Of a stretch of 64,000 bases of DNA, positions 41,518 through 49,715 are shown piece after piece (within the stretch, counting starts at the first letter, position 1; every line of letters begins with the position of its first letter). The translations under genes were made by a program, and so were the position numbers. Source of the DNA: Iamia sp038233075 (GTDB taxonomy: Bacteria > Actinomycetota > Acidimicrobiia > Acidimicrobiales > Iamiaceae); the NCBI GenBank assembly GCA_038233075.1, contig JBBSMQ010000009.1, positions 1 to 64,000 of the forward strand, read 5' to 3'. The notes beneath the pieces were generated by a model. The model had not been told where the DNA came from and ran no database searches. It was given only the letters and a program-made list of their open reading frames with translations.

Positions 41518-42273
41518 TTACTGGAGGCCTCGACTGGCGCCGCCGTCGATGGGGATGGCGGCCCCGGTCACGAAGCGGGCCGCGCCCGAGCACAGGAAGG
41601 CCACCACCTGGCCGAAGTCCTCGGCCCGACCCACGGCCCGGACGGGGATGTTCTCGGCCACCGCGGCGAGGGAGTCCTCGCCGTCGCCGTGGAGCTGGCG
41701 GAAGCGCTCGGTGGCGTGGATCCCGGGCTGGACGGAGTTCACCGTGACACCCTGCGGTGCGACCTCGAGGGCGAGGGTCTTCAGGAACCCGGTGACCCCG
41801 GCCCGGGCCGTGTTGGACAGGATCAGGGTGGGGATGGGCTGGCGGACCGAGGCCGAGGTGATGGCCACGACCCGTCCCCAGCCCCGATCGGCCATGGCGG
41901 GCACCGCGGCCTGGCACATGGCCACGGTGGACAGCAGGTTCAGCTGGAGGGCCGGCAGGTAGGCGTCCAGCGGGGTGGAGGCGAAGCTGCCCGAGGGCGG
42001 ACCCCCGGCGTTGGGCACCAGGATGTCGATGCGTCCCAGCGCGGCTTCGGCGTCGTCGATGAACGCGGTGGCCCCCTCGGGGGTGGACACATCGGCCACC
42101 AGCGGCACCGCCGCCTCGCCCAGGCGGGCCGCCGCCCGCTCCACCCGGTCGCGGGTGCGTCCGCAGATGGCGACCGTCACGCCCTCGGCGGCCAGGGCGC
42201 GGGCGGCGCCGAAGCCCAGACCCCCCGAGCCGCCCGCCACCGCTGCCGTCCTCCCGTCGAGTCCCAGGTCCAT
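41518..42273 (-). CDS. SDR-family oxidoreductase with an altered catalytic site
   Basis: A 251-residue short-chain dehydrogenase/reductase. The cofactor motif is TAAVAGGSGGLGFGAARAL; NAGGPPSGSF and PGIHATERF also fit. The usual YxxxK is not found: 13 residues after the Ser in VVAITSASVRQ the sequence is LILSNTARAG, giving Ser and Arg where Tyr and Lys stand. A known divergent SDR branch has this LSN-x-x-R pattern, so the protein may be folded and active by another mechanism or inactive. TACCGT (minus, 42282-42287) is 8 nt before the ATG. Confidence 0.88.
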   Translation of the reverse strand: MDLGLDGRTAAVAGGSGGLGFGAARALAAEGVTVAICGRTRDRVERAAARLGEAAVPLVADVSTPEGATAFIDDAEAALGRIDILVPNAGGPPSGSFASTPLDAYLPALQLNLLSTVAMCQAAVPAMADRGWGRVVAITSASVRQPIPTLILSNTARAGVTGFLKTLALEVAPQGVTVNSVQPGIHATERFRQLHGDGEDSLAAVAENIPVRAVGRAEDFGQVVAFLCSGAARFVTGAAIPIDGGASRGLQ

Positions 42274-42403
42274 GGCCGCTGACGGTACCCCGGGGTCGGG
42301 AGCCAGGCGCGCCACCCTCGCGCTCTGGCCGCACGCGACGGTCTCTGTCCACCGGCGGGTCAGGTTGTGAGCGCGGCCTGGGGGCTCCATAGGGTCACGG
42401 GCC

Positions 42404-43204
42404 ATGCAGCCCGTGCCCTTCCTCGGCCTCGAGGCCACCGCCGACCCGCAGCGCTGGTGCCTGCCGGTGGTGTCGCACCTCTGCACCGGCCACGGGTTCC
42501 TGTTCGGCGGGTGTGGCCTGGGCGCGGCCATCGAGGCCCTGGAGCGCACCACCGGCCGTCCCGTCGTCTGGGCCACGGCGCAGTACCTGTCCTACGCCCG
42601 GCCACCCGCGACCATGGACATCGATGTCACCATCCCGGTGGGCGGCAAGACGGTGAGCCAGGCCCGGGCCGTGGCCCACGTCGGAGAGACCGAGATCCTC
42701 ACCGTCAACGCCGCCCTGGGTCAGCGCGACCTGGCCCACCGGGGCCAGTTCGTCACCATGCCCGAGGTCCCCGAGCCCGCCGACTGCGAGCTCCGCCCCT
42801 CCCGCTGGGGCGACGAGACCGACAGCATCATGACCCGCATCGAGCTCCGCCTGGCCCGGGGCCGCCAGCTCGACGCCTTCGACGGTGAGCCCCTCCCGGG
42901 GGGATGCTCCGCCCTGTGGGCCCGGATGGGCGACCTGCCCGACACCACCGCGGCCAAGCTGGCCGTGCTCGGCGACTACGTCCCGTTCGGCACCAGCCAG
43001 GCCCTGGGCCGTCACGTCGGGGGCAACAGCCTGGACAACACCCTGCGGGTGGTGCGGCTGGTGCCCAGCGACTGGATCCTGGTCGACATCGAGGTCCAGG
43101 CCCTCGAGCGTGGCTTCGGCCACGGTCGGGTCCACCTGTGGGCCGAGGACGGCACCCTGCTGGCCACCGCCTCCCAGTCCACCATCGCCCGCACCTGGGA
43201 CTAG
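42404..43204 (+). CDS. Acyl-CoA thioesterase-like double hotdog protein
   Basis: A 266-residue protein of the TesB-like/thioesterase type with two hotdog halves. LCTGHGFLFGGCGLGAAIEALE and the following VVWATAQYLSYARPPATMDIDV form the first hotdog; DYVPFGTSQALGRHVGGNSLDNTLRVV and HLWAEDGTLLATASQST the second. The last segment with LLATASQ is the classical thioesterase end. It should hydrolyse acyl-CoA; chain length is unknown. TAGGGT at 42390-42395 is 8 nt before the ATG. Confidence 0.85.
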   Translation: MQPVPFLGLEATADPQRWCLPVVSHLCTGHGFLFGGCGLGAAIEALERTTGRPVVWATAQYLSYARPPATMDIDVTIPVGGKTVSQARAVAHVGETEILTVNAALGQRDLAHRGQFVTMPEVPEPADCELRPSRWGDETDSIMTRIELRLARGRQLDAFDGEPLPGGCSALWARMGDLPDTTAAKLAVLGDYVPFGTSQALGRHVGGNSLDNTLRVVRLVPSDWILVDIEVQALERGFGHGRVHLWAEDGTLLATASQSTIARTWD

Positions 43205-43239
43205 ACGGCGGGCTCCGAACCCGGCCCCTCATCGCAACC

Positions 43240-43279
43240 AGCGACCACACGCGACCCCATGGGGGTCCATCTGGTCGCT
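43240..43279 (+). terminator. Nested hairpin after the thioesterase gene
   Basis: An outer 8-bp stem (AGCGACCA with TGGTCGCT) encloses an inner 6-bp stem (GACCCC-atg-GGGGTC). It starts 36 bp after the stop codon and ends 25 bp before the -10 of the next gene. Confidence 0.55.
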
Positions 43280-43317
43280 GCTTCGTGTCGGAGGGAGGCG
43301 CCCTACGCTCGGCGCCC

Positions 43318-44133
43318 ATGGCCCTGCCCACCCCCGCTCCTGACCGCACCGCTCTCGTCACCGGGGCATCCTCCGGCATCGGCGCCGAGATCGCCCGGGA
43401 CCTGGCCCGCCGGGGCCATGGCGTCACCCTGGTGGCCCGGCGCGAGGACCGTCTCAAGAGCCTGGCCGACGAGCTGGCGACCGCCCACGCGGTGCGCACC
43501 GAGGTGCTGGCCGCGGACCTGGCCGACGCCGACGGTCGGGCCGCTCTGCCCGACGCCCTCGACGAGCGGGGCCTCACCGTCGACGTCCTGGTCAACAACG
43601 CAGGGCTGACGACCACCGGCCCGGTGCACCGCAGCGCGGTCGAGGACGAGCTCCGGATGGTCCGGGTTGACGTGGAGGCCGTGGTCGACCTGTGTAGCCG
43701 GTTCCTCCCTGGCATGGTCGAGCGGGGTCGGGGCGCGGTGCTCAACGTGGCCTCGGTCGGCTCGTTCCAGCCGCTGCCGGGCCAGGCCGGCTACGGCGCC
43801 TCGAAGGCCTTCGTGCTGGCCTACACCCAGGGCATCCGAGGCGAGCTGACGGGCACGGGGGTCACCATCAGCGCGCTGTGTCCCGGGCCGGTCCGCACCG
43901 GTTTCGGCGAGGCCGCCGGTCTGGACGCGGCTGAGTCCGAGGCGGCGTTGCCCTCGTTCATGTGGGTCGAGGCCGACGAGGTGGCCCGGGCCGGAGTCGC
44001 GGGGCTCGACCGGGGTCGGGGCGTGACCATCCCCGGCCCGGCCAACTCTGTCGCGGCCCAGGTCGGCCGGCTTGCCCCCCGGTCGCTGCTGGTGCCGTTC
44101 CTGGCCCGCCAGCACCCCGCTCTGAAGCCCTGA
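43318..44133 (+). CDS. SDR-family oxidoreductase
   Basis: A 271-residue classical SDR. TALVTGASSGIGAEIARDLARRG binds NAD(P), VDVLVNNAGL follows, and the catalytic Ser and YxxxK are in NVASVGSFQPLPGQAGYGASKAFV. PGPVRTGFGEAA and a C-terminal extension of about 40 residues (VAAQVGRLAPRSLLVPFL) place it with the DltE/YqjQ-like ketoreductases. TACGCT at 43304-43309 is 8 nt before the ATG. Substrate unknown. Confidence 0.92.
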   Translation: MALPTPAPDRTALVTGASSGIGAEIARDLARRGHGVTLVARREDRLKSLADELATAHAVRTEVLAADLADADGRAALPDALDERGLTVDVLVNNAGLTTTGPVHRSAVEDELRMVRVDVEAVVDLCSRFLPGMVERGRGAVLNVASVGSFQPLPGQAGYGASKAFVLAYTQGIRGELTGTGVTISALCPGPVRTGFGEAAGLDAAESEAALPSFMWVEADEVARAGVAGLDRGRGVTIPGPANSVAAQVGRLAPRSLLVPFLARQHPALKP

Positions 44134-44161
44134 CTCCCCCCGGGTGGCTACGGTCGCCGCC

Positions 44162-45124
44162 ATGCAGCGCTACGGCATGACCATCCCCTTCGACGGCATC
44201 GCCCTGCACGCGCAGCGCGACGCCATCGCCGAGCTGGCCGACCTGGGCTACACCGACGTGTGGTCGGCCGAGGCCAACGGGGCCGACGGCTTCACCCCCC
44301 TCGCCCTGGCCTCGGTCTGGGCCCCGACGCTGCGGCTGGGCAGCGCCATCGTCCCCGCCTTCACCCGCGGTCCGGGCACCCTGGCCCAGTGCGTGGCGTC
44401 GCTGGCCGACGCCGCCCCCGGGCGGGTCGCCTTCGGCATCGGCACCTCGTCGGATGTGATCGTCGAGCGGTGGAACGACATCGCCTTCGACGAGCCCTAC
44501 AAGAAGGTGCGCGACACCGTCCGGTTCCTGCGCACCGCCCTGACCGGAGAGAAGGTGCGCGAGACCTACGACACCTTCTCGGTCGACGGGTTCAAGCTGG
44601 GCGTCGTTCCCGAGGAGCAGCCCCGCATCTTCATCGCCGCCCTGCGCGAGGGCATGTTGCGCCTGGCCGGCCGGGAGGGCGACGGTGCCATCGTGAACTG
44701 GCTGTCGGCGGACGATGTGCGCACCGTCGTCCCCCACGTCCACGCCGGCGGTGACGACAAGGAGGTGGTGGCCCGCATCTTCGTGGCGCCGACCACCGAC
44801 ATCGACACGGTCCGGGCCATGGGCCGCTTCGCGATCGCCGCCTACCTCAACGTGCCCGTCTACGCCGCCTTCCACGAGTGGGTGGGTCGGGGCGAGGCCC
44901 TCGCGCCCATGTGGGACGCCTGGAAGGCAGGCGACCGCAAGGCCGCGACCGCGGCCATTCCCGACGAGGTGGTCGACGATCTCATCGTCCACGGGTCCCC
45001 CGAGGAGTGCCGCGAGCACATCGGCCGGTACGTGGAGGCCGGCATCACCTGTCCGGCCCTGGCCGTGCTCCCCTTCGGTCTGGACCCGGTGCAGGCGGCC
45101 CGGGACCTCGCCCCCGCGGGGTAG
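44162..45124 (+). CDS. LLM-class F420-dependent oxidoreductase
   Basis: A 320-residue luciferase-like monooxygenase-family protein of the type that uses coenzyme F420. MTIPFDGIALHAQRDAIAELADLGYTDVWSAEANG is the N-terminal beta/alpha unit. LRLGSAIVPAFTRGPGTLAQ and RVAFGIGTSSDVIVERWN contain the characteristic cofactor-binding segments. VPEEQPRIFIAALREGMLRLAG follows. Context supports F420 because cofC is present at 4059. TACGGT at 44149-44154 is 7 nt before the ATG. The substrate is unknown. Confidence 0.9.
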   Translation: MQRYGMTIPFDGIALHAQRDAIAELADLGYTDVWSAEANGADGFTPLALASVWAPTLRLGSAIVPAFTRGPGTLAQCVASLADAAPGRVAFGIGTSSDVIVERWNDIAFDEPYKKVRDTVRFLRTALTGEKVRETYDTFSVDGFKLGVVPEEQPRIFIAALREGMLRLAGREGDGAIVNWLSADDVRTVVPHVHAGGDDKEVVARIFVAPTTDIDTVRAMGRFAIAAYLNVPVYAAFHEWVGRGEALAPMWDAWKAGDRKAATAAIPDEVVDDLIVHGSPEECREHIGRYVEAGITCPALAVLPFGLDPVQAARDLAPAG

Positions 45125-45144
45125 GACCACCGGGCCGGCAGCCC

Positions 45145-45888
45145 TCAGCCGGAGAGGGACCCCATCACCGCTTCCAGCAGGTCGCACAGCTCGGCCCGCT
45201 CGCCGGGGTCGAGGGTGGCGTAGGCGGGGGCCAGGGCCCGGTCGGTGGCTGCTTCGGCCTCGGCCCAGTGGGCGCGCACCGAGTGGTCGTCCTCGTCGAG
45301 GTCGGCCGGACCGTCGTAGCCGAAGAGGCCGAGCATCTGCGGTTGGCGGATGGTGACCGCCTCGTGCGGAGTCACCCCGTGGGCCAGCACCGCCGCCCCG
45401 TGCAGCGCGCCGCGCAGCTCGCGCAGGAGGTTCATGCGGTGTAGCACCACGGCCTCCAGGTGGTCGGCAGGAGGTTCGGGCATCCTCCGCCACGCCGCGA
45501 ACAGTGGGGCGCCGGCGACCGGCGCGCCGGCCACCATCGTGGCCAGCAGGTCGGCCAGCCGGGCCAGGTCGACCTCGGCGTCGAGGTGGTCCTCGGCCCA
45601 GGTGTGACCGGCAGTGATGAAGTGCGCAGCGGCGTCCTGCGGTGCCATGACCCTGCGCCCCGCGTCCCAGGCGGTCACGACGGCCTCGGTGGTGAAGAAG
45701 GTGAAGGTGGCAGCCACCACCTCGCCGTCCACGTCCCCCAGGGCGCCGCCCCGGCCCGCGACGTAGAAGTCGACACCCTCGAAGCCGAGCTCTGCCCCCC
45801 GGACGTAGGTGGCGACGTCGGTCATGAAGGAGGCAGCCAGGGCGCTGACGGCGGTGGCGGTGGCGGTGGCGACGGCGTCGGGGGTCAC
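45145..45888 (-). CDS. SCO6745-family protein
   Basis: A 247-residue helical protein of the actinobacterial SCO6745 family. VYVRGAELGFEGVDFYVAGRGGALGDVD and AWDAGRRVMAPQDAAAHF with LVHRMNLLRELRGALHGAAV are the conserved parts; the last, with HRMNLLRELRGALH, may hold a ligand. Function is unknown. The GTG at 45888 has GGAG 6 nt upstream. It is convergent with the F420-type oxidoreductase gene, 20 bp apart. Confidence 0.82.
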   Translation of the reverse strand: MTPDAVATATATAVSALAASFMTDVATYVRGAELGFEGVDFYVAGRGGALGDVDGEVVAATFTFFTTEAVVTAWDAGRRVMAPQDAAAHFITAGHTWAEDHLDAEVDLARLADLLATMVAGAPVAGAPLFAAWRRMPEPPADHLEAVVLHRMNLLRELRGALHGAAVLAHGVTPHEAVTIRQPQMLGLFGYDGPADLDEDDHSVRAHWAEAEAATDRALAPAYATLDPGERAELCDLLEAVMGSLSG

Positions 45889-45934
45889 AGCGACTCCAGG
45901 GTGGGGACGGTCAGCCCGACCCTACGCTCAGCGG

Positions 45935-46066
45935 ATGGCTGCCGACCGGCTGTCGGCCGGGGGTGGTCAAGGTGAGCTCAGTCCCTCGGGACGCGTGACG
46001 CGCGATCTCGACGCCGCGGTGGAGACCCCAGGCAAGCTGGTCGAGGTGCTCCTGGACCGCGCCTGA
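45935..46066 (+). CDS. Short ORF with a leaderless-type promoter
   Basis: A 43-residue frame starts MAADRLSAGGGQGELSPSG. TACGCT at 45923-45928 is 6 nt before the ATG, the pattern seen at real genes here. The sequence has no recognisable domain and could be a fragment or non-coding. Confidence 0.3.
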   Translation: MAADRLSAGGGQGELSPSGRVTRDLDAAVETPGKLVEVLLDRA

Positions 46067-46147
46067 GATCGAGGTCGCGTCCCGGTGATGCTGGTCAGCG
46101 GACGTGCGGACTGGGCGTCGCAGGAACGGTCCGGCGACGGCCAGCCG

Positions 46148-47578
46148 TCAGATGTGGACGAGGCGGAGGGAGTCGGTGGCCACGCCCTTGTACTCGGGAG
46201 AGCCCGACAGCACCGCGACCAGGTCGCCGGTGCGCACCAGACCGTGGCCCTGGGCGGTGTCGATGGCCTGGGCCACCTGGCGCTGGATGTCGAAGGCGCC
46301 GTCGAGGCGCAGCGGCGTGGCCCCCCACGACAGCGTGAGCTGGCGCAGGGTCCGGGGGTCGGTGGAGAACCCGAGGATGGGGGACCGAGGTCGGTAGCGG
46401 GCGATGGAGCGGACCGTGAAGCCGGTGCGGGTGACGCAGAGGATGGAGCTGGCGCCGCTCTCCGATGCCGCCCGCCACGCTGCGTTGGTCATGGAGTTGG
46501 TGACCACGTCGTCGGTGGAGCTGCGGAGCGACTCGTGCAGGCGCTGGACCTTGGCCGCCCACCCGTCGTAGTCGAACTCCTCGTCGGCCCGGGCTGCGAT
46601 GCGGGCCATGGTGGCCACCGCGAGGGTGGGGTCGTGGCCGATGGCGGTCTCGCCCGAGAGCATCACCGCGCTGGACCCGTCGAACACGGCGTTGGCGATG
46701 TCGGAGGTCTCGGCCCGGGTGGGGGACGGGGCCGACACCATGGACTCCAGCATCTGGGTGGCGGTGATGGCCGGCTTCCCGAGGCCGATGCAGCGGTGCA
46801 GGATCATCTTCTGGAGGTGGGGCACCTCCTCCAGGGGCATCTCCGCGCCCAGGTCGCCGCGGGCCACCATGACGGCGCCGGCGGCCTCGATGATGCCGTC
46901 GAGGTTCTCGACCGCGGCGCGGGTCTCGATCTTGGCGATGATCAGCGGCCCGGCGGGGTGGGGCTCGGTTCCCACCCGGCGGATGTCGTGAGCCGAGCGC
47001 ACGAAGGAGACCGCCACCATGTCGGCGCCCTCGGTGACGAAGGCGTCGAGCAGGTGCAGGTCGTGGGGTGTGGGGGGGGGCATGCGCAGCCGCTCGGACG
47101 GGATGTGGACCCCTGGCCGACCCTGGAGCAGGCCGCCGTGCACCACCCGGGCGCGCAGCCCGTCGGTCACCGAGTCGATGACCTCGATCACCACCGCGCC
47201 GTCACCGAAGGTCATGCGATCTCCGACGTGGAGGTCGCGCAGGAGACCCTCGTGGTCGACGTGCACGTGGGTCGCGTCGCTGTCGTCATCGCCGACCGAC
47301 ACCACCAGCTCGGCTCCGTCGTCGAGGGGGGATCCACCTTCGGGGAAGGCTCCGGCGCGGACCTTGGGCCCGGGCAGGTCGACGAGGATGCCGACGGGGT
47401 GGCCCACCGACTCCTCGACCCGGCGGAGGCGTCGGTACCGCTCGATGGCGCCGTCGAGGCTGCCGTGGGAGAGGTTGATGCGGATGACGTCGGCGCCGGC
47501 CTCGACCATGTCCTTGAGCGTGGCCTCGGACTCCGAGGCCGGCCCCATGGTCGCGATGATCTTCGTCCGGCGGGTCAC
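46148..47578 (-). CDS. pyk: Pyruvate kinase
   Basis: Pyruvate kinase converts PEP and ADP to pyruvate and ATP. The 476-residue product has TKIIATMGPASESEATLKDMVEAGADVIRINLSHG (residues 4-38), DLPGPKVRAG, the active-site helix MVARGDLGAEMPLEEVPHLQK, ATQMLESMV and GSSAVMLSGETAIG. The C-terminal domain carries an allosteric-site-like stretch (ILCVTRTGFTVRSIARYRP). The GTG at 47578 has CATACT (minus, 47586-47591) 7 nt upstream. Together with pckG at 55520 it marks the PEP-pyruvate node. Confidence 0.97.
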   Translation of the reverse strand: MTRRTKIIATMGPASESEATLKDMVEAGADVIRINLSHGSLDGAIERYRRLRRVEESVGHPVGILVDLPGPKVRAGAFPEGGSPLDDGAELVVSVGDDDSDATHVHVDHEGLLRDLHVGDRMTFGDGAVVIEVIDSVTDGLRARVVHGGLLQGRPGVHIPSERLRMPPPTPHDLHLLDAFVTEGADMVAVSFVRSAHDIRRVGTEPHPAGPLIIAKIETRAAVENLDGIIEAAGAVMVARGDLGAEMPLEEVPHLQKMILHRCIGLGKPAITATQMLESMVSAPSPTRAETSDIANAVFDGSSAVMLSGETAIGHDPTLAVATMARIAARADEEFDYDGWAAKVQRLHESLRSSTDDVVTNSMTNAAWRAASESGASSILCVTRTGFTVRSIARYRPRSPILGFSTDPRTLRQLTLSWGATPLRLDGAFDIQRQVAQAIDTAQGHGLVRTGDLVAVLSGSPEYKGVATDSLRLVHI

Positions 47579-47595
47579 ACGACCAAGTATGACGG

Positions 47596-47612
47596 CCTGG
47601 CGGCGCGCCAGG
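47596..47612. promoter_or_regulatory. Perfect palindrome upstream of pyk
   Basis: CCTGGCG-gcg-CGCCAGG is a perfect 7-3-7 inverted repeat centred about 16 bp upstream of the pyk -10, in the spacer and -35 region. It is a candidate operator. Confidence 0.5.
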
Positions 47613-47747
47613 CGCGCACCTTTGGCCGGTTCACCGTGTGTTCACAGCGAGCCGATCCAGCTTGCTGGTCGGCGAGCCTGAGCGTTGCCGCAGGCGACCC
47701 GACCAACTCGTCGGAACGGAGCGAAGCGAGTGACGACGAAACGTCCG

Positions 47748-48722
47748 TCAGGGCAGCCGGCTGAACCAGAGGAGGGACAGGGTGGAGCTGAGGAAGACGA
47801 GCGCGAGGGCCAGGCCGATGAACCAGAGACCGATCTCTCGGAACTCGATCTCGAAGCCGACCGAGGACCCGATGTTGCGGTACACCTCCTCCAGCTCACC
47901 CTCGGAGGCGGCGGCGAAGGCCTTCCCGTCGGTGGCGTCGGCGATGCGCTGCAGCGCCTCCCGATCCACGTCGACGGGGATGGGTGCCGGCTCCGACGGC
48001 AGCACGATGACCCCGTCGTCGGTGCCGAAGGCGATGGTGTTGACAGGGACGCCGGCCTCCTTGGCCGCGCTCGATCCGACGGAGTCAGGCCGCCCGACGG
48101 TGGTCTTGCCGTCGGACATGAGCACGATCGACGCCGGCACCTCCTCGTTGTCGATGTCGCCCTCGGCCGCCGGAGCCTGCTTCACGGCCTGGAGGGCGGC
48201 GAAGATCGCCTCGCCGATGGCGGTGCGCTCGTCGAGCTCGAGGCGGTCGATCGCAGTGCGGACCCGGGCCCGGTCGGTGGTCGGGGGGACGAGGATGGTC
48301 CCGGACCCGTTGAAGCCCACCAGACCGACGTTGATCTTCTCCGGGATGTTCTCCAGGAAGGTCTTGGCCGCGGCCTGGGCCGCTTCCAGCCGGTTGGGCG
48401 GAACGTCCTCCGCCATCATCGACAGCGAGGTGTCGATGGCCAGGATGACCGTGGCCCGCTCGCGGGGCACCTTCTCCTCCCGGGCCGGGCGGGCCAGGGC
48501 GACCACCATGGACGACAGGGCCAGGAGGACGACGAGCGCGGGCAGGTGGCGGCGCCAGCCGGGCGACTTGGGCGCCACGCTCTGGAGCAGGTCCAGGTTG
48601 GTGAAGCGCACGGCGTAGGTGCGGCGCCGCGTCTGCAAGACGATGTAGATCGCGCCCAGGGCGATCACCGCCAGCAGCAGCCACAGCTTGCCGGGGGAGA
48701 GGTAGGTGATGGCGAGGGTCAT
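47748..48722 (-). CDS. VWA-domain membrane protein (BatA-like)
   Basis: A 324-residue protein with two N-terminal membrane helices (LWLLLAVIALGAIYIVL and ALVVLLALSSMVVALARP) and a C-terminal helix (IGLWFIGLALALVFL). Between them is a von Willebrand A domain with the MIDAS motif AIDTSLSMMAEDVPPNR, plus VGLVGFNGSG and IVLMSDGKTTVG. Such proteins work with MoxR ATPases in metal-dependent assembly or envelope stress response. It is the third gene of the MoxR-DUF58-VWA operon. Confidence 0.9.
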   Translation of the reverse strand: MTLAITYLSPGKLWLLLAVIALGAIYIVLQTRRRTYAVRFTNLDLLQSVAPKSPGWRRHLPALVVLLALSSMVVALARPAREEKVPRERATVILAIDTSLSMMAEDVPPNRLEAAQAAAKTFLENIPEKINVGLVGFNGSGTILVPPTTDRARVRTAIDRLELDERTAIGEAIFAALQAVKQAPAAEGDIDNEEVPASIVLMSDGKTTVGRPDSVGSSAAKEAGVPVNTIAFGTDDGVIVLPSEPAPIPVDVDREALQRIADATDGKAFAAASEGELEEVYRNIGSSVGFEIEFREIGLWFIGLALALVFLSSTLSLLWFSRLP

Positions 48723-48771
48723 GACGGGAAGCTCGTGCGGGGCAGGGGATCAGGCGGGGTTCAGGCGAGGA

Positions 48772-49713
48772 TCAGGCAGGGGTGCGGGGGGCGATGCCGC
48801 CCAGGCGGTCGCGTCGGCGGGCGACGAAGTGGACGATGTCGAGCAGCCAGTCGCGATCGGTGCGGAGCTGGAGGTGGTCGGCACCGGCGCGACGGATGGC
48901 CGACGCGATGGCGTCGCGCTGGGCCTGCGCGGCGGCCGCGTAGCGCTCACGGACCTTGGGGTTGGCGGTCTGGATCTCGAGGATGTCACCGGTGCGGGGG
49001 TCGACGAGCGAGAGCACCCCCACTGACGGGAGCTCGACCTCGCGCGGGTCGACGACCTCGATGCACACGGTCTCGTGGCGCACCGCGACCTGGGCCAGAC
49101 GCTCCTGCCAGGCATCGGGGGGCTCGAGGAAGTCCGACACGACCGTGACCAGCCCTCGTCGCCGAGCGATGCCGCCCACGGTCATGAGCGCACCGGCCAG
49201 ATCGGTCCGGCCCGATGGCTGGTGGGAGGCGCTGACGAGGCGGTGCAGCACCGCCATCAGGTGGTCCTTGCCCCCTCGGGCCGGCATGATCTGGTTGCCG
49301 TCAGGTCCCGCCATCACCGCACCGACGCGGTTGCCGGTGCGGTGGGTGAGGAAGCCGACGGCGGCGGCCGCGGAGACGGCCAGGTCGCGCTTCTCGCACC
49401 AGGCGGTGCCGAAGTCGAGGCTGGGGGAGTCGTCGGCGAGGATCCAGCACTCCAGCTCGCGGTCGGCGATGGTCTCACGGACGTGGGGGTCGGTCATGCG
49501 GGCGGTGACGTTCCAGTCGATGCGGCGCACGTCGTCGCCGGGCGCGTAGAGCCGGGTCTCGCCCTGCTCGGAGCCCTGGCCCGGCACCAGCCCCATGTAC
49601 TCGCCGTGCAGGAGCCCGTCGAGGCGGCGGCGCACCACCAGGTCGAGGCGCCGGAGGACCTCGGACGGGTCGCTCTGGCGGACCCGCGGTGGGACGTTGG
49701 CCGGGGCGGACAC
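48772..49713 (-). CDS. DUF58-family protein
   Basis: A 313-residue DUF58 protein, the usual partner of MoxR ATPases. The signature GETRLYAPGDDVRRIDWNVTARMTDPHVRETI sits near residues 50-80, and CWILADDSPSLDFGTAWCEKRDLA is a degenerate VWA-like segment. VTVVSDFLEPPDAWQERLAQ also fits. The GTG at 49713 begins 2 bp after the MoxR stop. A longer frame to 49800 exists but is antisense-like. Role inferred from the operon. Confidence 0.88.
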   Translation of the reverse strand: MSAPANVPPRVRQSDPSEVLRRLDLVVRRRLDGLLHGEYMGLVPGQGSEQGETRLYAPGDDVRRIDWNVTARMTDPHVRETIADRELECWILADDSPSLDFGTAWCEKRDLAVSAAAAVGFLTHRTGNRVGAVMAGPDGNQIMPARGGKDHLMAVLHRLVSASHQPSGRTDLAGALMTVGGIARRRGLVTVVSDFLEPPDAWQERLAQVAVRHETVCIEVVDPREVELPSVGVLSLVDPRTGDILEIQTANPKVRERYAAAAQAQRDAIASAIRRAGADHLQLRTDRDWLLDIVHFVARRRDRLGGIAPRTPA

Positions 49714-49715
49714 GG

